The notes beneath the pieces were generated by a model. That model ran no database searches and was not told the DNA's origin. It saw only the letters and a program-made list of their open reading frames with translations. DNA of 64,000 bases from Aeromicrobium senzhongii (GTDB lineage Bacteria > Actinomycetota > Actinomycetes > Propionibacteriales > Nocardioidaceae). A program made the translations under genes and the position numbers. Location: NCBI RefSeq assembly GCF_014334735.1, contig NZ_CP060587.1, positions 124,001 to 188,000 on the forward strand, written 5' to 3'. How positions within the stretch are numbered: the first letter of the stretch is position 1; every line of letters begins with the position of its first letter. This document shows, one piece after another, positions 16,138 to 25,912 of the stretch.

Positions 16138-16578
16138 TCAGCGCCCGAAGAACGAGCGCAGCAGCACGGAGGACTCGGGAGCGAGCACCTCGGGAACGAC
16201 CTCCGGCCGGTGGTTCAAGCGGCGGTCCCGCACGACGTCCCACAGCGAGCCGACGGCCCCGGCCTTGTCGTCCCAGGCCCCGAAGACGAGGCGGTCGACG
16301 CGCGCGGCCACGAGCGCGCCGGCGCACATCGTGCACGGCTCGAGGGAGACGACCAGCGTGCAGCCGTCGAGGCGCCAGCGACCCAGGCGACGGGCCGCCT
16401 CGCGCAGTGCCACGACCTCCGCATGACCCGTGGGGTCGGCGTCGCGCTCGCGGACGTTGCGGCCCTCGCCGATGATCGAGCCGTCGTGCACCACCACCGC
16501 GCCCACGGGAACGTCGCCACCGGCCGCCGCTTCGCGTGCCAGCTCGAGCGCCCGCTGCATGAACGGGACCCAGGTCAC
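16138..16578 (-). CDS. tadA: tRNA-specific adenosine deaminase (wobble A34 to inosine)
   Basis: A 146-residue cytidine/adenosine deaminase-fold enzyme. The zinc site is H52 and E54 in GHAEV plus C82 and C85 in PCTMC. It deaminates A34 of tRNA-Arg(ACG), whose gene is at 36292-36367. The start overlaps the stop of the upstream partner gene (ATGA), so both are translated together. Not to be confused with the Tad pilus ATPase at 54346. Confidence 0.93.
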   Translation of the reverse strand: MTWVPFMQRALELAREAAAGGDVPVGAVVVHDGSIIGEGRNVRERDADPTGHAEVVALREAARRLGRWRLDGCTLVVSLEPCTMCAGALVAARVDRLVFGAWDDKAGAVGSLWDVVRDRRLNHRPEVVPEVLAPESSVLLRSFFGR

Positions 16579-17060
16579 CCGACGATCGCCTCGAACTGGT
16601 CGCCGAAGCCGAGCTTGTCGGCCACGTACGCGAGCGCCTCGTCGGGGAACAGGTCATCGTCGTCGCACAGCAGCCCCAGCTCGACCGACGCGAGGCCCAG
16701 GTCGCTGACGATCTCGAGATCGCCGACCGGCACGGGCTCCTCGTCGCCGTCGGGTGCGTCGACCGCCTCGGCCAGGTCCACCGCGAGCGACCAGTCCCAC
16801 GCCGCGGTGGCATCCGAGAGCAGGGCGCGCACGTGGTCGCCGCTGCGGCGCACGATGACGAAGAAGTCGTCGTTGACCGACGCCAGGCCGAGCACGCCGA
16901 CGTCGGAGGGGAACCGCGCGAGGGCGCCGGTGAACGCCTCGAAGTCCTCGCCCAGGCGCGCCGGGAGTTCGACCACGGTCCACGCACCGTCGTCGCGGTA
17001 CGCGGCGATCACGAAGTCCACATCGTCCTCGGCCACCCTGCGATGGTGACAGACGTCCAC
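16575..17060 (-). CDS. tRNA adenosine deaminase-associated protein
   Basis: A 161-residue acidic protein with no catalytic motif. Its position directly upstream of and overlapping tadA, and segments such as [20 protein letters not shown] and [23 protein letters not shown], match the actinobacterial family found next to TadA. Its role is unknown. The start taken is GTG at 17060, with TAGCGG six bases upstream; a second GTG at 17036 is possible and would remove the eight least conserved residues. Confidence 0.8.
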   Translation of the reverse strand: MDVCHHRRVAEDDVDFVIAAYRDDGAWTVVELPARLGEDFEAFTGALARFPSDVGVLGLASVNDDFFVIVRRSGDHVRALLSDATAAWDWSLAVDLAEAVDAPDGDEEPVPVGDLEIVSDLGLASVELGLLCDDDDLFPDEALAYVADKLGFGDQFEAIVG

Positions 17061-17066
17061 GTGCGG

Positions 17067-17076
17067 CCGCTACCCT
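17067..17076. promoter_or_regulatory. Overlapping divergent -10 elements between the tadA operon and upp
   Basis: Only 22 bases separate the GTG at 17060 (minus) from the ATG at 17083 (plus). TACCCT (17071-17076) is six bases before the upp ATG, and TAGCGG on the minus strand (17067-17072) is six bases before the divergent GTG. The two hexamers share two bases, so polymerase could occupy only one at a time. Confidence 0.45.
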
Positions 17077-17082
17077 CGACCC

Positions 17083-17724
17083 ATGCGTGTCCACGTCGCC
17101 GACCACCCCCTCATCTCCCACAAGCTCTCGGTCCTGCGAGACGCGGGAACCGACTCCCCGACCTTCCGTCGGCTCACCGAGGAGCTCGTCACGCTGCTGG
17201 CGTACGAGGCCACGCGCGAGGTCAGCGTCGAGCCGATCGAGGTGACCACGCCGCTCACCACGACCCACGGTGTCCGCCTCACCAGCCCCGGTCCGCTGGT
17301 CGTCCCGATCCTGCGCGCGGGCCTGGGCATGCTCGAGGGGATGCAGCGCCTGCTGCCCACGGCCGAGGTCGGCTTCCTGGGCATGATCCGCAACGAGGAG
17401 ACCCTCGAGGCCGAGACCTACACCGAGCGCCTCCCGGACCGGCTCGACGGCCGCCAGTGCTACGTCCTGGACCCGATGCTGGCCACCGGCGGCACGCTGG
17501 CGATGGCGATCGACTTCCTCGTCCGGCGCGGCGCCAAGGAGATCACGGCGATCACCCTGCTGTCGGCCCCCGAGGGCATCGAGCGGCTCGAGCGGGACAC
17601 GGCCCACATCGACGTGCCGATCCAGCTCTTCAGCGCCGGTCTGGACGAGCGCCTCGACGAGAACGGCTACATCGTGCCGGGCCTGGGCGATGCCGGGGAT
17701 CGGCTGTACGGCGTCGTCGACTGA
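17083..17724 (+). CDS. upp: Uracil phosphoribosyltransferase
   Basis: A 213-residue enzyme that makes UMP from uracil and PRPP (pyrimidine salvage). The PRPP loop [13 protein letters not shown], the N-terminal block [16 protein letters not shown] and the uracil-binding end [17 protein letters not shown] are all intact. TACCCT six bases before the ATG suggests a leaderless mRNA. Its stop overlaps the ATG of the following deaminase (TGATG), so salvage of uracil and deamination of a purine nucleoside are co-expressed. Confidence 0.95.
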   Translation: MRVHVADHPLISHKLSVLRDAGTDSPTFRRLTEELVTLLAYEATREVSVEPIEVTTPLTTTHGVRLTSPGPLVVPILRAGLGMLEGMQRLLPTAEVGFLGMIRNEETLEAETYTERLPDRLDGRQCYVLDPMLATGGTLAMAIDFLVRRGAKEITAITLLSAPEGIERLERDTAHIDVPIQLFSAGLDERLDENGYIVPGLGDAGDRLYGVVD

Positions 17725-18725
17725 TGCAGGACTTCGTCGCGGCGCTGCCGAAGGCGGAGCTGCACGTCCACCACGTGGGCTCGGCCGCGCCGGACACGGT
17801 GGCGCGGCTGGCGGCCCGGCACCCGGACTCGCCCGTGCCGTCCGACCCCGAGGCGCTGGCCGAGTACTTCACCTTCACCGACTTCGCGCACTTCATCGAG
17901 GTCTACCTCTCGGTCGTCGACCTGCTGCGCACGCCCGAGGACATCTGGATCCTGACGCACGAGGTCGGTCGCGACCTGGCGGCCCAGAACGTCCGGTACG
18001 CCGAGCTGACGATGACGCCGTACACGTCGATCGCGCGGGGGATCGCCGCCGAGGCGTACGTCGAGGCGATCGAGGACGCGCGGCGGGCCGTCGAGCGCGA
18101 CTTCGGCACGGCGCTGCAATGGATCTTCGACATCCCGGGTGAGTCCGGGCTGCCGGCGGCGGACGTCACCCTCGACACCGCGCTGCGCCTGCAGCCCGAT
18201 GCCCTGGTGGGCTTCGGTCTGGGCGGGCCCGAGATCGGCGTGCCCCGGCCGCAGTTCGCCCCCCACTTCGCGGCGGCACGTGCCGCCGGCCTGCACAGCG
18301 TGCCGCACGCCGGGGAGTCGACCGGCCCGCAGTCGATCTGGGACAGCATCGACGAGCTCGGCGCCGAGCGCATCGGGCACGGCATCGCGGCAGCGCAGGA
18401 CCCGGCCCTCCTGGAGCGCCTCGCCGCCGACGGGATCGTGCTGGAGGTGTGCCCGACGTCGAACGTGTGCACGCGCTCGGTGCCCTCGCTGGAGGAGCAC
18501 CCGCTGCCGTCCCTCGTCGAGGCCGGGGTGACCGTCACGATCAACTCCGACGATCCGCCGATGTTCGGCACGACGCTCAACGCCGAGTACGAGATCGCCG
18601 CGGAGTTGCTGGGGCTGGACGAGGCCGGACTCCGGGCGCTGGCGACCGCTGCGGTCGACGCGAGCTTCGCGCCCGAGGACCTCAAGTCCTGGCTGCGCTC
18701 CGAGATCGAGGCCGCAAGCGCGTGA
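17724..18725 (+). CDS. Adenosine deaminase family protein
   Basis: A 333-residue TIM-barrel deaminase. Metal ligands H14 and H16 (AELHVHHVG), the glutamate in PHAGES, the histidine in RIGHGIA and the aspartates in INSDDPPMFGT are present. The N-terminal motif differs from the usual HxHLxG by reading HVHHVG. Adenosine to inosine conversion is the family default. A related actinobacterial group acts on 6-amino-6-deoxyfutalosine in menaquinone synthesis, and this gene could belong there; the co-transcription with upp favours nucleoside salvage. A strong hairpin follows. Confidence 0.82.
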   Translation: MQDFVAALPKAELHVHHVGSAAPDTVARLAARHPDSPVPSDPEALAEYFTFTDFAHFIEVYLSVVDLLRTPEDIWILTHEVGRDLAAQNVRYAELTMTPYTSIARGIAAEAYVEAIEDARRAVERDFGTALQWIFDIPGESGLPAADVTLDTALRLQPDALVGFGLGGPEIGVPRPQFAPHFAAARAAGLHSVPHAGESTGPQSIWDSIDELGAERIGHGIAAAQDPALLERLAADGIVLEVCPTSNVCTRSVPSLEEHPLPSLVEAGVTVTINSDDPPMFGTTLNAEYEIAAELLGLDEAGLRALATAAVDASFAPEDLKSWLRSEIEAASA

Positions 18726-18728
18726 AAT

Positions 18729-18773
18729 GCAGCGATGCGTACCTTTTCCGGGCGGAAAGGGTACGCATCGCCA
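18729..18773. terminator. Bidirectional terminator between the deaminase gene and pntB
   Basis: GCGATGCGTACCTTTTCC pairs with GGAAAGGGTACGCATCGC with one G-T pair around a GGGC loop. It is placed between convergent genes and can stop both transcripts. Confidence 0.75.
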
Positions 18774-18804
18774 CACATCTGGCCCGCCGGAGGCGGGACG
18801 TGCG

Positions 18805-20193
18805 TCAGAGGGCCTTGATGATGTCCTCGACGCGGTCCTTGGCGTCGCCGAACAGCATCTGGCTGTTCTCGCGGAAGAACAGCGGGTTCTGGACGCCCGC
18901 GTAGCCGGCGGCCATCGAGCGCTTGAACACGATGACGTTCTTGGCCTCCCACACGTGCAGGACCGGCATGCCCGCGATGGGCGAGGTCGGGTCCTCGGAG
19001 GCGGCCGGGTTGACCGTGTCGTTCGCGCCGATGACCAGCACGACGTCGGTCTCGGCGAGGTCGTCGTTGATCTCGTCCATCTCCAGGACGATGTCGTACG
19101 GGACCTTGGCCTCGGCGAGCAACACGTTCATGTGCCCGGGCAGGCGACCGGCGACGGGGTGGATGCCGAAGCGGACGTCGACGCCCTTCTCGCGCAGGAT
19201 GCTGGTCAGGCCGGCGACCGGGTACTGGGCCTGGGCGACGGCCATGCCGTAGCCGGGGGTGATGACGACGGACTTGGCGTCCGACAGCATCTCGGCGACG
19301 GCCTCGGCGGTGATCTCGCGGTGTTCGCCGTAGTCGGTGTCGTCGGACGGTCCGGCCTCGATGCCGAAGCCGCCGGCGATCACGGAGATGAACGAGCGGT
19401 TCATCGCCTTGCACATGATGTAGGACAGGTAGGCACCCGAGGAGCCCACGAGGGCGCCGGTGATGATCAGCAGGTCGTTGCCGAGCAGGAAGCCCGACGC
19501 GGCCGCGGCCCAACCGGAGTAGCTGTTGAGCATCGACACGACGACGGGCATGTCGCCGCCGCCGATCGAGGCCACGAGGTGCCAGCCCAGGGCGAGCGCG
19601 ACGATCGTGACGGCGATCAGCAGCACCAGGGACGGGTTGATGACGAACGCGATCGTCAAGATGAGGAACAGCGCGAGCGCACCGAGGTTGATCCAGTTCT
19701 TGCCCGGGAGCACGAGCGGCGCGCTCTTCATCCGGGCGCTCAGCTTGAGGAACGCCACGATCGAGCCGGTGAGGGTGACCGCACCGATGAACACGCCGAT
19801 GAAGATCTCGGCGTTGTGGATGTCCTCGAGCGACTGGGTCGCGAAGTCGCCGTGCGCGAGGTAGCCGTTCCAGCCCACCAGCACGGCGGCCAGGCCGACG
19901 AACGAGTGCAGCAGGGCGATCAGCTCGGGCATGCCCGTCATCTCGACGAGCTTGGCGCGCCACAGGCCGATCGCGGCACCGATCACCATGGCGACGATCA
20001 GCAGCGCCAGGCCGATGCCGGGCTCGGAGTCGACGACGAGGATGAACGTCGCGACGAGCGCGATGGCCATGCCCGAGATGCCGAAGGCGACACCGCGGCG
20101 GGCCGTCTCGTGCTTGCTCAGGCCGGCGAGGCTGAGGATGAACAGCAGTGCCGCGACGAGGTACGCGGCATTGGCCAAGGAGGAGGCAGTCAC
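18805..20193 (-). CDS. pntB: NAD(P) transhydrogenase subunit beta
   Basis: A 462-residue membrane protein. Residues 1-265 contain about eight to nine membrane helices of the proton channel; residues 290-462 are the soluble NADP-binding domain III, with [40 protein letters not shown] and [24 protein letters not shown]. With PntA it couples proton entry to hydride transfer from NADH to NADP+. GTG start 11 bases after the pntA stop with AAGGG upstream. Confidence 0.95.
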   Translation of the reverse strand: MTASSLANAAYLVAALLFILSLAGLSKHETARRGVAFGISGMAIALVATFILVVDSEPGIGLALLIVAMVIGAAIGLWRAKLVEMTGMPELIALLHSFVGLAAVLVGWNGYLAHGDFATQSLEDIHNAEIFIGVFIGAVTLTGSIVAFLKLSARMKSAPLVLPGKNWINLGALALFLILTIAFVINPSLVLLIAVTIVALALGWHLVASIGGGDMPVVVSMLNSYSGWAAAASGFLLGNDLLIITGALVGSSGAYLSYIMCKAMNRSFISVIAGGFGIEAGPSDDTDYGEHREITAEAVAEMLSDAKSVVITPGYGMAVAQAQYPVAGLTSILREKGVDVRFGIHPVAGRLPGHMNVLLAEAKVPYDIVLEMDEINDDLAETDVVLVIGANDTVNPAASEDPTSPIAGMPVLHVWEAKNVIVFKRSMAAGYAGVQNPLFFRENSQMLFGDAKDRVEDIIKAL

Positions 20194-20204
20194 GGATCAG
20201 CCCT

Positions 20205-21773
20205 TCACTTCGAGAACATGCTGAGCATGCGTCGGGTCACGGCGAAACCGCCGAAGACGTTGATGCTGGCGACGAGAACGGCGACGAAGGCCAGGGCGCG
20301 GATCACCGCGTCGGAATCGCCGATCTGGAGCATGGCGCCGACCACGATGATGCCGCTGATGGCGTTGGTGACGCTCATCAACGGGGTGTGCAGCGCGTGG
20401 TGGACGTTGCCGATCACGTAGTAGCCGATCACGATCGACAGCGCCAGCACGGTGAAGTGCTGGGGCAGCTGTCCGGGCGCGTTCGCCAGGACCCACAAGA
20501 ACGCGAGCACGCCGACGGCGATCGCGCCGATCTTGACCGCGGGGTTGACGGGCTTCTTGGGCTCGGGAGCCGGGGCCGGCTCGGCGGCCGCCACGGGCGC
20601 CGGAGCAGCCGAGACCTGGACCGGCGGCGGGGGCCACGTCTTCTCGCCGTCGCGCACGACGGTGACGCCACGTTGGACGACGTCGTCGAAGTCCAGGACG
20701 ATCTGGCCGTCCTTGCCCGGCGTCAGCAACTTCATCAGGTTGACCAGGTTGGTGCCGTACAGCTGCGAGGCCTGGGTGGGCAGCCGGCCCGCGAGGTCGG
20801 TGTAGCCCAGGATCGTGACGCCGTTGTCGGTGACGACCTTCTGGCCGGCGACCGAGCCCTCGACGTTGCCGCCCTGCGCCGCGGCCATGTCGACGATGAC
20901 GCTGCCGGGCTTCATGGTGGCCACGTCGGCGGCGGTGATCAGGCGGGGCGCGGGGCGGCCCGGGATCAGGGCGGTCGTCACGATGATGTCGACGTCGGCG
21001 GCCTGCTCGGAGTAGAGCTCGGCGGCCCGCTTGTCGTAGGCCTCGCTGGTGGCCTTGGCGTAGCCGTCGGTGGAGACCTCCTTGTCCTCGTCGGGCACGA
21101 CGACCTCGAGGTACTCGCCACCGATCGACTTGACCTGGTCGGCGACCTCGGGACGGGGGTCGGTGGCACGGACGATCGCGCCGAGGCTGGAGGCGGCGCC
21201 GATCGCGGCGAGGCCGGCCACGCCGGCGCCGGCGACCAGGACCTTGGCCGGCGGGACCTTGCCCGCGGCGGTGACCTGGCCGGTGAAGAAGCGGCCGAAC
21301 TCGTTGGCGGCCTCGATCACCGCGCGGTAGCCGGCGATGTTGGCCATCGACGACAGCACGTCCATCGACTGCGCGCGCGAGATGCGCGGCACCGCGTCCA
21401 TCGCCAGGACCGTGATGGGACGCGACGCCAGCGTCTCGACCAGCTTCGGGTTCAGGCCGGGGCTGATCATGCTGATCAGCGTCGCGCCGTCGAGCATGAG
21501 GGCGATCTCGATCTCGGTGGGGGCGTTGACCTTGAAGATCACGTCGCTGGCCCAGGTGTCCGGCTTGTCGCTGATGGTCGCGCCGGCGGCTTCGTAGGCT
21601 GCATCGGTGAAGCTCGAGGCCTCGCCGGCGCCGTGCTCGACGGTGACGAGGTAACCGAGGTCGATCAGCTGCTTCACGGTCGCCGGCGTCGCGGCGACAC
21701 GAGTCTCACCGGGGGCGGATTCCTTGACGACGCCGATCCGCATCGAGCCGAGCTCGGGTGGAGGGGTGCTCAT
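20205..21773 (-). CDS. pntA: NAD(P) transhydrogenase subunit alpha (domain I plus membrane segment)
   Basis: A 522-residue protein. Residues 10-380 are the NAD-binding domain I ([51 protein letters not shown]). A proline-alanine-rich linker ([18 protein letters not shown]) leads to four C-terminal membrane helices ending at RRMLSMFSK. This is the undivided alpha subunit; many actinobacteria split it in two. The start at 21773 has TATCCT seven bases upstream and no Shine-Dalgarno. Confidence 0.93.
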   Translation of the reverse strand: MSTPPPELGSMRIGVVKESAPGETRVAATPATVKQLIDLGYLVTVEHGAGEASSFTDAAYEAAGATISDKPDTWASDVIFKVNAPTEIEIALMLDGATLISMISPGLNPKLVETLASRPITVLAMDAVPRISRAQSMDVLSSMANIAGYRAVIEAANEFGRFFTGQVTAAGKVPPAKVLVAGAGVAGLAAIGAASSLGAIVRATDPRPEVADQVKSIGGEYLEVVVPDEDKEVSTDGYAKATSEAYDKRAAELYSEQAADVDIIVTTALIPGRPAPRLITAADVATMKPGSVIVDMAAAQGGNVEGSVAGQKVVTDNGVTILGYTDLAGRLPTQASQLYGTNLVNLMKLLTPGKDGQIVLDFDDVVQRGVTVVRDGEKTWPPPPVQVSAAPAPVAAAEPAPAPEPKKPVNPAVKIGAIAVGVLAFLWVLANAPGQLPQHFTVLALSIVIGYYVIGNVHHALHTPLMSVTNAISGIIVVGAMLQIGDSDAVIRALAFVAVLVASINVFGGFAVTRRMLSMFSK

Positions 21774-21892
21774 CCCGCAGAGGATAGCCCGCCCGGATTC
21801 CCCCTCGGCCATGAGGTGGGTCACATGGACACCGTGCGCCACGATCCACCCGGTGGCGGACCGGATGTGACATTGCGGGTGACACATTCCAC

Positions 21893-21905
21893 ATACCGGC
21901 GGTAT
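21893..21905. promoter_or_regulatory. Palindrome ATACCG-G-CGGTAT in the SDR promoter
   Basis: A perfect 13-base palindrome overlapping TATCTT, the -10-like hexamer seven bases before the SDR start. Its place and symmetry suggest a TetR-type operator. The regulator is not adjacent. Confidence 0.4.
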
Positions 21906-21915
21906 CTTGACGGGC

Positions 21916-22806
21916 ATGTCCTCTCTGAAGCCCCAGCACTTCGCCGGCAAGGTCGCCCTGATCACCGGAGCGGCCCGCGGTATCGGTGCCGCCGTCGCCC
22001 GCGCCTACGTCGCCCATGGCGGGCGGGTCGCGCTCGTCGGCCTCGAACCGGACCTGCTGGCGTCGCTCAGCGACGAGTTGGGCGAGTCGGCCGCCTGGTG
22101 GGAGGCCGACGTCCGCAACAGCGAGGACGTCCGGGACGCGATCGACGCCGCGGCCGCCTACTTCGGCCGTCTCGACCACGTCGTCGCCAACGCGGGCATC
22201 GCCTCGTACGGCACCGTGCGCCAGATCGAGGACCAGGCCTTCGAGCGCGTCATCGACGTGAACCTCAACGGGGTCTTCCGCACGGCCAAGTACGCCATTC
22301 CGCACCTGGAGCGCACGAAGGGCTATCTCCTGGTCGTCTCGTCGCTGGCGGCCTTCTCCAACATCGCCGGCCTGAGCGCGTACGCCGCCAGCAAGGCCGG
22401 CAACGAGGCCCTCGGGATCGCGCTGCGCCAGGAGGTCGCCCACCTGGGCATCAAGGTCGGCCTGTGCCACCCCTCGTGGATCGACACCGACATCGTCCGC
22501 AACGCCGAGGCCGACCTGCCGTCCTTCAAGGCGATCCGGACCAAGCTGCCCTACCCGGCCAACACGACCACGGACGTCGAGACCTGCGCCGAGAAGATCC
22601 TCATCGGCCTGGCGAAACGCAAGAGCCGCGTCTACGTGCCGAAGGCCGTCCTGCTGGCGAACTGGACCAAGGCGTTCGTGAACTCGCCGGCCACCACGCC
22701 CTACGTGCGGCTGCTGACCCGCAAGACGGTGCCGGCCATGGAGGCCGAGGTGGAGGCCCTGGGCCGCTTCCACCACGCCCACACGCCGGTCACCGACCAG
22801 AAGTAG
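21916..22806 (+). CDS. SDR family NAD(P)-dependent oxidoreductase
   Basis: A 296-residue short-chain dehydrogenase. Cofactor loop [20 protein letters not shown], catalytic serine in [23 protein letters not shown] with Y and K in YAASK. The C-terminal extension (residues 225-296, [19 protein letters not shown]) resembles SDRs acting on hydrophobic or lipid substrates. ATG at 21916 preferred over an upstream TTG; TATCTT lies seven bases before it. Convergent with the ACT-domain gene. Confidence 0.87.
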   Translation: MSSLKPQHFAGKVALITGAARGIGAAVARAYVAHGGRVALVGLEPDLLASLSDELGESAAWWEADVRNSEDVRDAIDAAAAYFGRLDHVVANAGIASYGTVRQIEDQAFERVIDVNLNGVFRTAKYAIPHLERTKGYLLVVSSLAAFSNIAGLSAYAASKAGNEALGIALRQEVAHLGIKVGLCHPSWIDTDIVRNAEADLPSFKAIRTKLPYPANTTTDVETCAEKILIGLAKRKSRVYVPKAVLLANWTKAFVNSPATTPYVRLLTRKTVPAMEAEVEALGRFHHAHTPVTDQK

Positions 22807-22809
22807 CAG

Positions 22810-23469
22810 TCAGTCGTCGTCGGTCTGGACCGACGCGGCCAGCGACACCATGTGGCCGATCCGGGCGATCTCCGAGGCCAGGAACTCGGGTCCGCCGTGG
22901 CGCCCGACGGCGACGAAGAACCGGGTGCCCGCACGCGTCACGGCGGGCGACCCCGCGAGGACCGTGGAGTCCCAGGCGGACACCTCGGGCAGCGGGCTCG
23001 CGTGCTCGACCGACAGCCACTCGTCGCACTCGGGGACGATCTTCGGGGCGGCGGACGACCCGTGCAGCAACTGCGCACCGTCCGGGCCGGGGCCGATCGC
23101 GAGCGCCCAGTCGGTGCGGAACGTCGACGGGATGACCTCGATGAGCCGGGCGATGGACAGGTCGGGCTCGTTGGTGAACGCCTCGACGGCCTCGAGGTCC
23201 ATGCTGAGGTTGGCCCCTGCGTTGTAGCGGCTGATCCAGTGGACATGGACGCCCTCGAGGCCCTGACACGCCGTGATCAGCGCATCGGGCATGACCGTGT
23301 GGGGCAGCTCGAGGAGCACGTCGTCGACCGCGACGCCGTCGGGCCGGTGCTCGACGATCTCGATCGCCTCGATGTCGGCTCCGGCGCTACCGAGAGCCGT
23401 CGCGAGTGCGCCGAGGGAGCCCGGGACGTCGGGAAGCTCCACGCGCAGCAGAAACGCCATGACGGTCAT
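22810..23469 (-). CDS. ACT-domain amino-acid-binding protein
   Basis: A 219-residue protein. Residues 4-80 form an ACT domain (LLRVELPDVPGSLGALATALGSAGADIEAIEIV). The remaining 130 residues resemble a degenerate GAF-like sensory fold with no catalytic residues. It probably senses an amino acid, but no partner gene is linked. Start is uncertain between ATG at 23469 and ATG at 23460; neither has a good ribosome site. Confidence 0.72.
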   Translation of the reverse strand: MTVMAFLLRVELPDVPGSLGALATALGSAGADIEAIEIVEHRPDGVAVDDVLLELPHTVMPDALITACQGLEGVHVHWISRYNAGANLSMDLEAVEAFTNEPDLSIARLIEVIPSTFRTDWALAIGPGPDGAQLLHGSSAAPKIVPECDEWLSVEHASPLPEVSAWDSTVLAGSPAVTRAGTRFFVAVGRHGGPEFLASEIARIGHMVSLAASVQTDDD

Positions 23470-23547
23470 TGTTCCGTGTCCGGGTTGCGGGGAGGTAACA
23501 CGGGCACTGGCGCGTCCCCGGTCCGTCGAAGCCCTAGGCTGGCGATC

Positions 23548-24270
23548 GTGGTCGAGCACGCGCGCGGAACCGAGGGATTGCGAGTCGTCGGGTCGTCCCA
23601 GTTGCTGGCCGAGCCACCCATCCGCATGTTGGGCGATCTGCTGGTCCGCGGCGGCGTGACCCGGGTCGGTGCGTTCACGAGCCTGGCCCACGGCATCGAG
23701 TCGCAGTCGGCCACGATCGGTCGCTACTGCGAGTTCGCGCCCGACGTCCTGATCGGCGCGACCGGGCATCCGCTGACCTGGCTGGGGGTCAACTCCTTCC
23801 AGTACAAGAAGGCGACCTGGGGCTGGCACCCGTCGGCCGACCGATCCGAGGTGATCGACCCCGAGGCCGGTGGACGCCCCTCGTTCCGTGGTGAGCCGTC
23901 CGTCGTCGGCAACGACGTGTGGATCGGCGCCAAGGTCGTGATCCTGCGCGGAGTGACCATCGGCGACGGGGCCGTCGTGGCGGCCGGCGCGGTGGTGGCC
24001 GACGACGTCGCCCCGTACTCGATCGTGGGGGGAGTGCCTGCCCGACCGATCCGCGACCGGGTCGATCCGCAGACCCGCGAGCGGCTGCAGGAGCTGGCGT
24101 GGTGGCGGTTCTCGCCCAATCAGCTGGCCGGGGTGACGTTCGACGATCTGCCGCGCGCGCTCGACCAGTTGGACGAGCGCGTTCCGGACCTCGAACCGTA
24201 CGAGCCGGGCTTCGTCCCCATCGAGCGGCCCGTGGCCACCGGGTCCAAGCGCTCGCGCTGGCGGCGCTGA
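23548..24270 (+). CDS. CatB-related O-acetyltransferase (hexapeptide-repeat fold)
   Basis: A 240-residue protein with GTG start. The left-handed beta-helix hexapeptide repeats run from about residue 28 to 172 (VGNDVWIGAKVVILRGVTIGDGAVVAAGAVVADDV), interrupted by a loop that contains the active-site histidine region GATGHPLTWLG. The block YSIVGGVPARPI closes the helix. It probably acetylates a hydroxyl group of a sugar or xenobiotic using acetyl-CoA. TAGGCT lies seven bases before the GTG (23535-23540). Confidence 0.83.
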   Translation: MVEHARGTEGLRVVGSSQLLAEPPIRMLGDLLVRGGVTRVGAFTSLAHGIESQSATIGRYCEFAPDVLIGATGHPLTWLGVNSFQYKKATWGWHPSADRSEVIDPEAGGRPSFRGEPSVVGNDVWIGAKVVILRGVTIGDGAVVAAGAVVADDVAPYSIVGGVPARPIRDRVDPQTRERLQELAWWRFSPNQLAGVTFDDLPRALDQLDERVPDLEPYEPGFVPIERPVATGSKRSRWRR

Positions 24271-24287
24271 GGGCCGATACTGGCCAG

Positions 24288-25115
24288 ATGCGAGCCATCT
24301 GGAAGGGCGCGATCAGTTTCGGGCTGGTCCACGTGCCGGTGAAGGTCTACTCCGCCACCGAGAGCCACGACGTGTCGCTGCACCAGGTCCACGACGAGGA
24401 CGGCGGCCGCATCCGCTACGAGCGCCGGTGCGAGATCTGCAAGGAGATCGTCGCCTACAAGCACATCGACAAGGCCTTCGACGACGGCGAGAAGACGATC
24501 GTCCTGACCGACGAGGACCTCAAGTCGCTGCCCGCCGAGCGCAGCCACGAGATCGACGTCGTCGAGTTCGTGCCCGATGACCAGATCGACGTGCTGCGGC
24601 TGGGCAATCCGTACTTCCTGGAGCCGGAGGAGAAGGCGCTCAAGCCCTACTCGTTGCTGCGCCAGGCGCTCGAGGAGACCGAGCGCACGGCCGTCGTCAC
24701 CTTCGCCCTGCGCCAGCGCACCCGGCTGGGCGCATTGCGCGTGCGCGACAACGTGCTCGTGCTGCAGACGCTGCTGTGGGACGACGAGGTCCGCACCGCC
24801 GACTTCCCGGTCCTGGAGAACACGGCGAAGGTGACGCAGAAGGAGCTGGCGATGGCCGGGCAGCTGATCGAGTCGCTCGCCGGCGACTTCGACGCGAGCC
24901 AGTTCACCGACGACTACCAGGAACAGCTGAAGACCCTGATCGAAGCCAAGCAGAAGGCCGGCGAGGGCATCGACAGCGAGGCGACCTTCGGTGTCCAGGA
25001 GGACGAGGGCGCCGAGGTCGTCGACCTGATGGAGGCGTTGCGCCGCAGTGTCGAGGCGCGCAAGGGCGACGAGAAGCCCAAGAAGAAGCCGGCGAAGAAG
25101 AAGTCGTCGGCCTGA
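24288..25115 (+). CDS. ku: Ku protein, DNA end-binding (NHEJ)
   Basis: A 275-residue bacterial Ku: MRAIWKGAISFGLVHVPVKVYSATE at the start, the CEICKE pair, YSLLRQALEETERTAVVTFALRQR and the core beta-barrel ending near residue 230. The tail is lysine-rich (KPKKKPAKKKSSA), as in Ku proteins that use it for DNA binding. It forms a homodimer that threads onto broken ends and recruits LigD, encoded 0.8 kb away. GATACT lies six bases upstream of ATG, suggesting leaderless expression. Confidence 0.95.
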   Translation: MRAIWKGAISFGLVHVPVKVYSATESHDVSLHQVHDEDGGRIRYERRCEICKEIVAYKHIDKAFDDGEKTIVLTDEDLKSLPAERSHEIDVVEFVPDDQIDVLRLGNPYFLEPEEKALKPYSLLRQALEETERTAVVTFALRQRTRLGALRVRDNVLVLQTLLWDDEVRTADFPVLENTAKVTQKELAMAGQLIESLAGDFDASQFTDDYQEQLKTLIEAKQKAGEGIDSEATFGVQEDEGAEVVDLMEALRRSVEARKGDEKPKKKPAKKKSSA

Positions 25116-25118
25116 CGG

Positions 25119-25856
25119 TCAGGTGGGCTGCGTGTCGCCGCTCGGCTGAGCCGGTATCTCGACCTTGACCGCGTGGGGGAAGTCGGTCACGGGGAGCTTG
25201 CGGTTCTCGACGACCCAGGTCGCGACGGCGTGCAGCTTCTGGTTGTGGTTCTGCGAGTAGCGCCGCAATACCTCGAACGCCCGGTCGGACTCGATGTCGA
25301 AGCGCTCCATCAAGATGCCCTGCGCCTGGCCGATGATCTTGCGCGCGTCGATCGCGGTCAGCAGACCCTGCTCCTGATGGGCGTTGGCCAGGGCGACCGA
25401 GGCGTGACGGGCGAAGATCGTCGCCGTGGCCAAGTCGTTCGAGTCGAACGCGTCCGGGCGGTCGGCGTACAGATTGAGCGAGCCGTAGCGCCGCTCGCGC
25501 GTCTCCAGCAGCACGCTCATGGCGCTGTGGATCCCCAGGTCGGCGACGGCAGGGCCCCACGCGGGCCAGCGTGCGTCGGTCTGGACGTCGTTGGACACGA
25601 AGCTGCCGCCGGACTCCAGGGCGTCCAGGCACGGACCCTCGTCGAGTTCGTGCTGCAACTGGTGTGACTCGACGACCCGGTCCGAGGTCGAGGCGGCAGT
25701 CTCGATCTTGGTGCGGTTGTGCACCAGCATGATGCCGGCGTCGTTGCAGTCGGCTGCGACTTTCGCATACTCGGTGATGAGGTCGACGGTCTTCGCCGTC
25801 GTGCGCTGCTGATGGAGGTCAAGAGCGACTTCGGAGAAGAAATCGGGCACGTTCAA
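25119..25856 (-). CDS. GAF and ANTAR domain regulator (RNA-binding antiterminator type)
   Basis: A 245-residue protein. The GAF domain spans about residues 25-165 (GPCLDALESGGSFVSNDVQTDARWPAW, SVLLETRERRYGSLNLYA). The ANTAR domain follows at about 168-222 (KIIGQAQGILMERFDIESDRAFEVLRRYSQNHNQKL). ANTAR proteins bind paired RNA hairpins and prevent termination. The start is TTG at 25856 with AAGGAG six bases before it. It lies between ku and ligD, divergent from ligD; its ligand and target RNA are unknown. Confidence 0.88.
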   Translation of the reverse strand: MNVPDFFSEVALDLHQQRTTAKTVDLITEYAKVAADCNDAGIMLVHNRTKIETAASTSDRVVESHQLQHELDEGPCLDALESGGSFVSNDVQTDARWPAWGPAVADLGIHSAMSVLLETRERRYGSLNLYADRPDAFDSNDLATATIFARHASVALANAHQEQGLLTAIDARKIIGQAQGILMERFDIESDRAFEVLRRYSQNHNQKLHAVATWVVENRKLPVTDFPHAVKVEIPAQPSGDTQPT

Positions 25857-25912
25857 GGCCGCTCCTTCACAATGTCTGAAGTATCAAGTCTACGGTGCAG
25901 GGGGTTCGCGAG

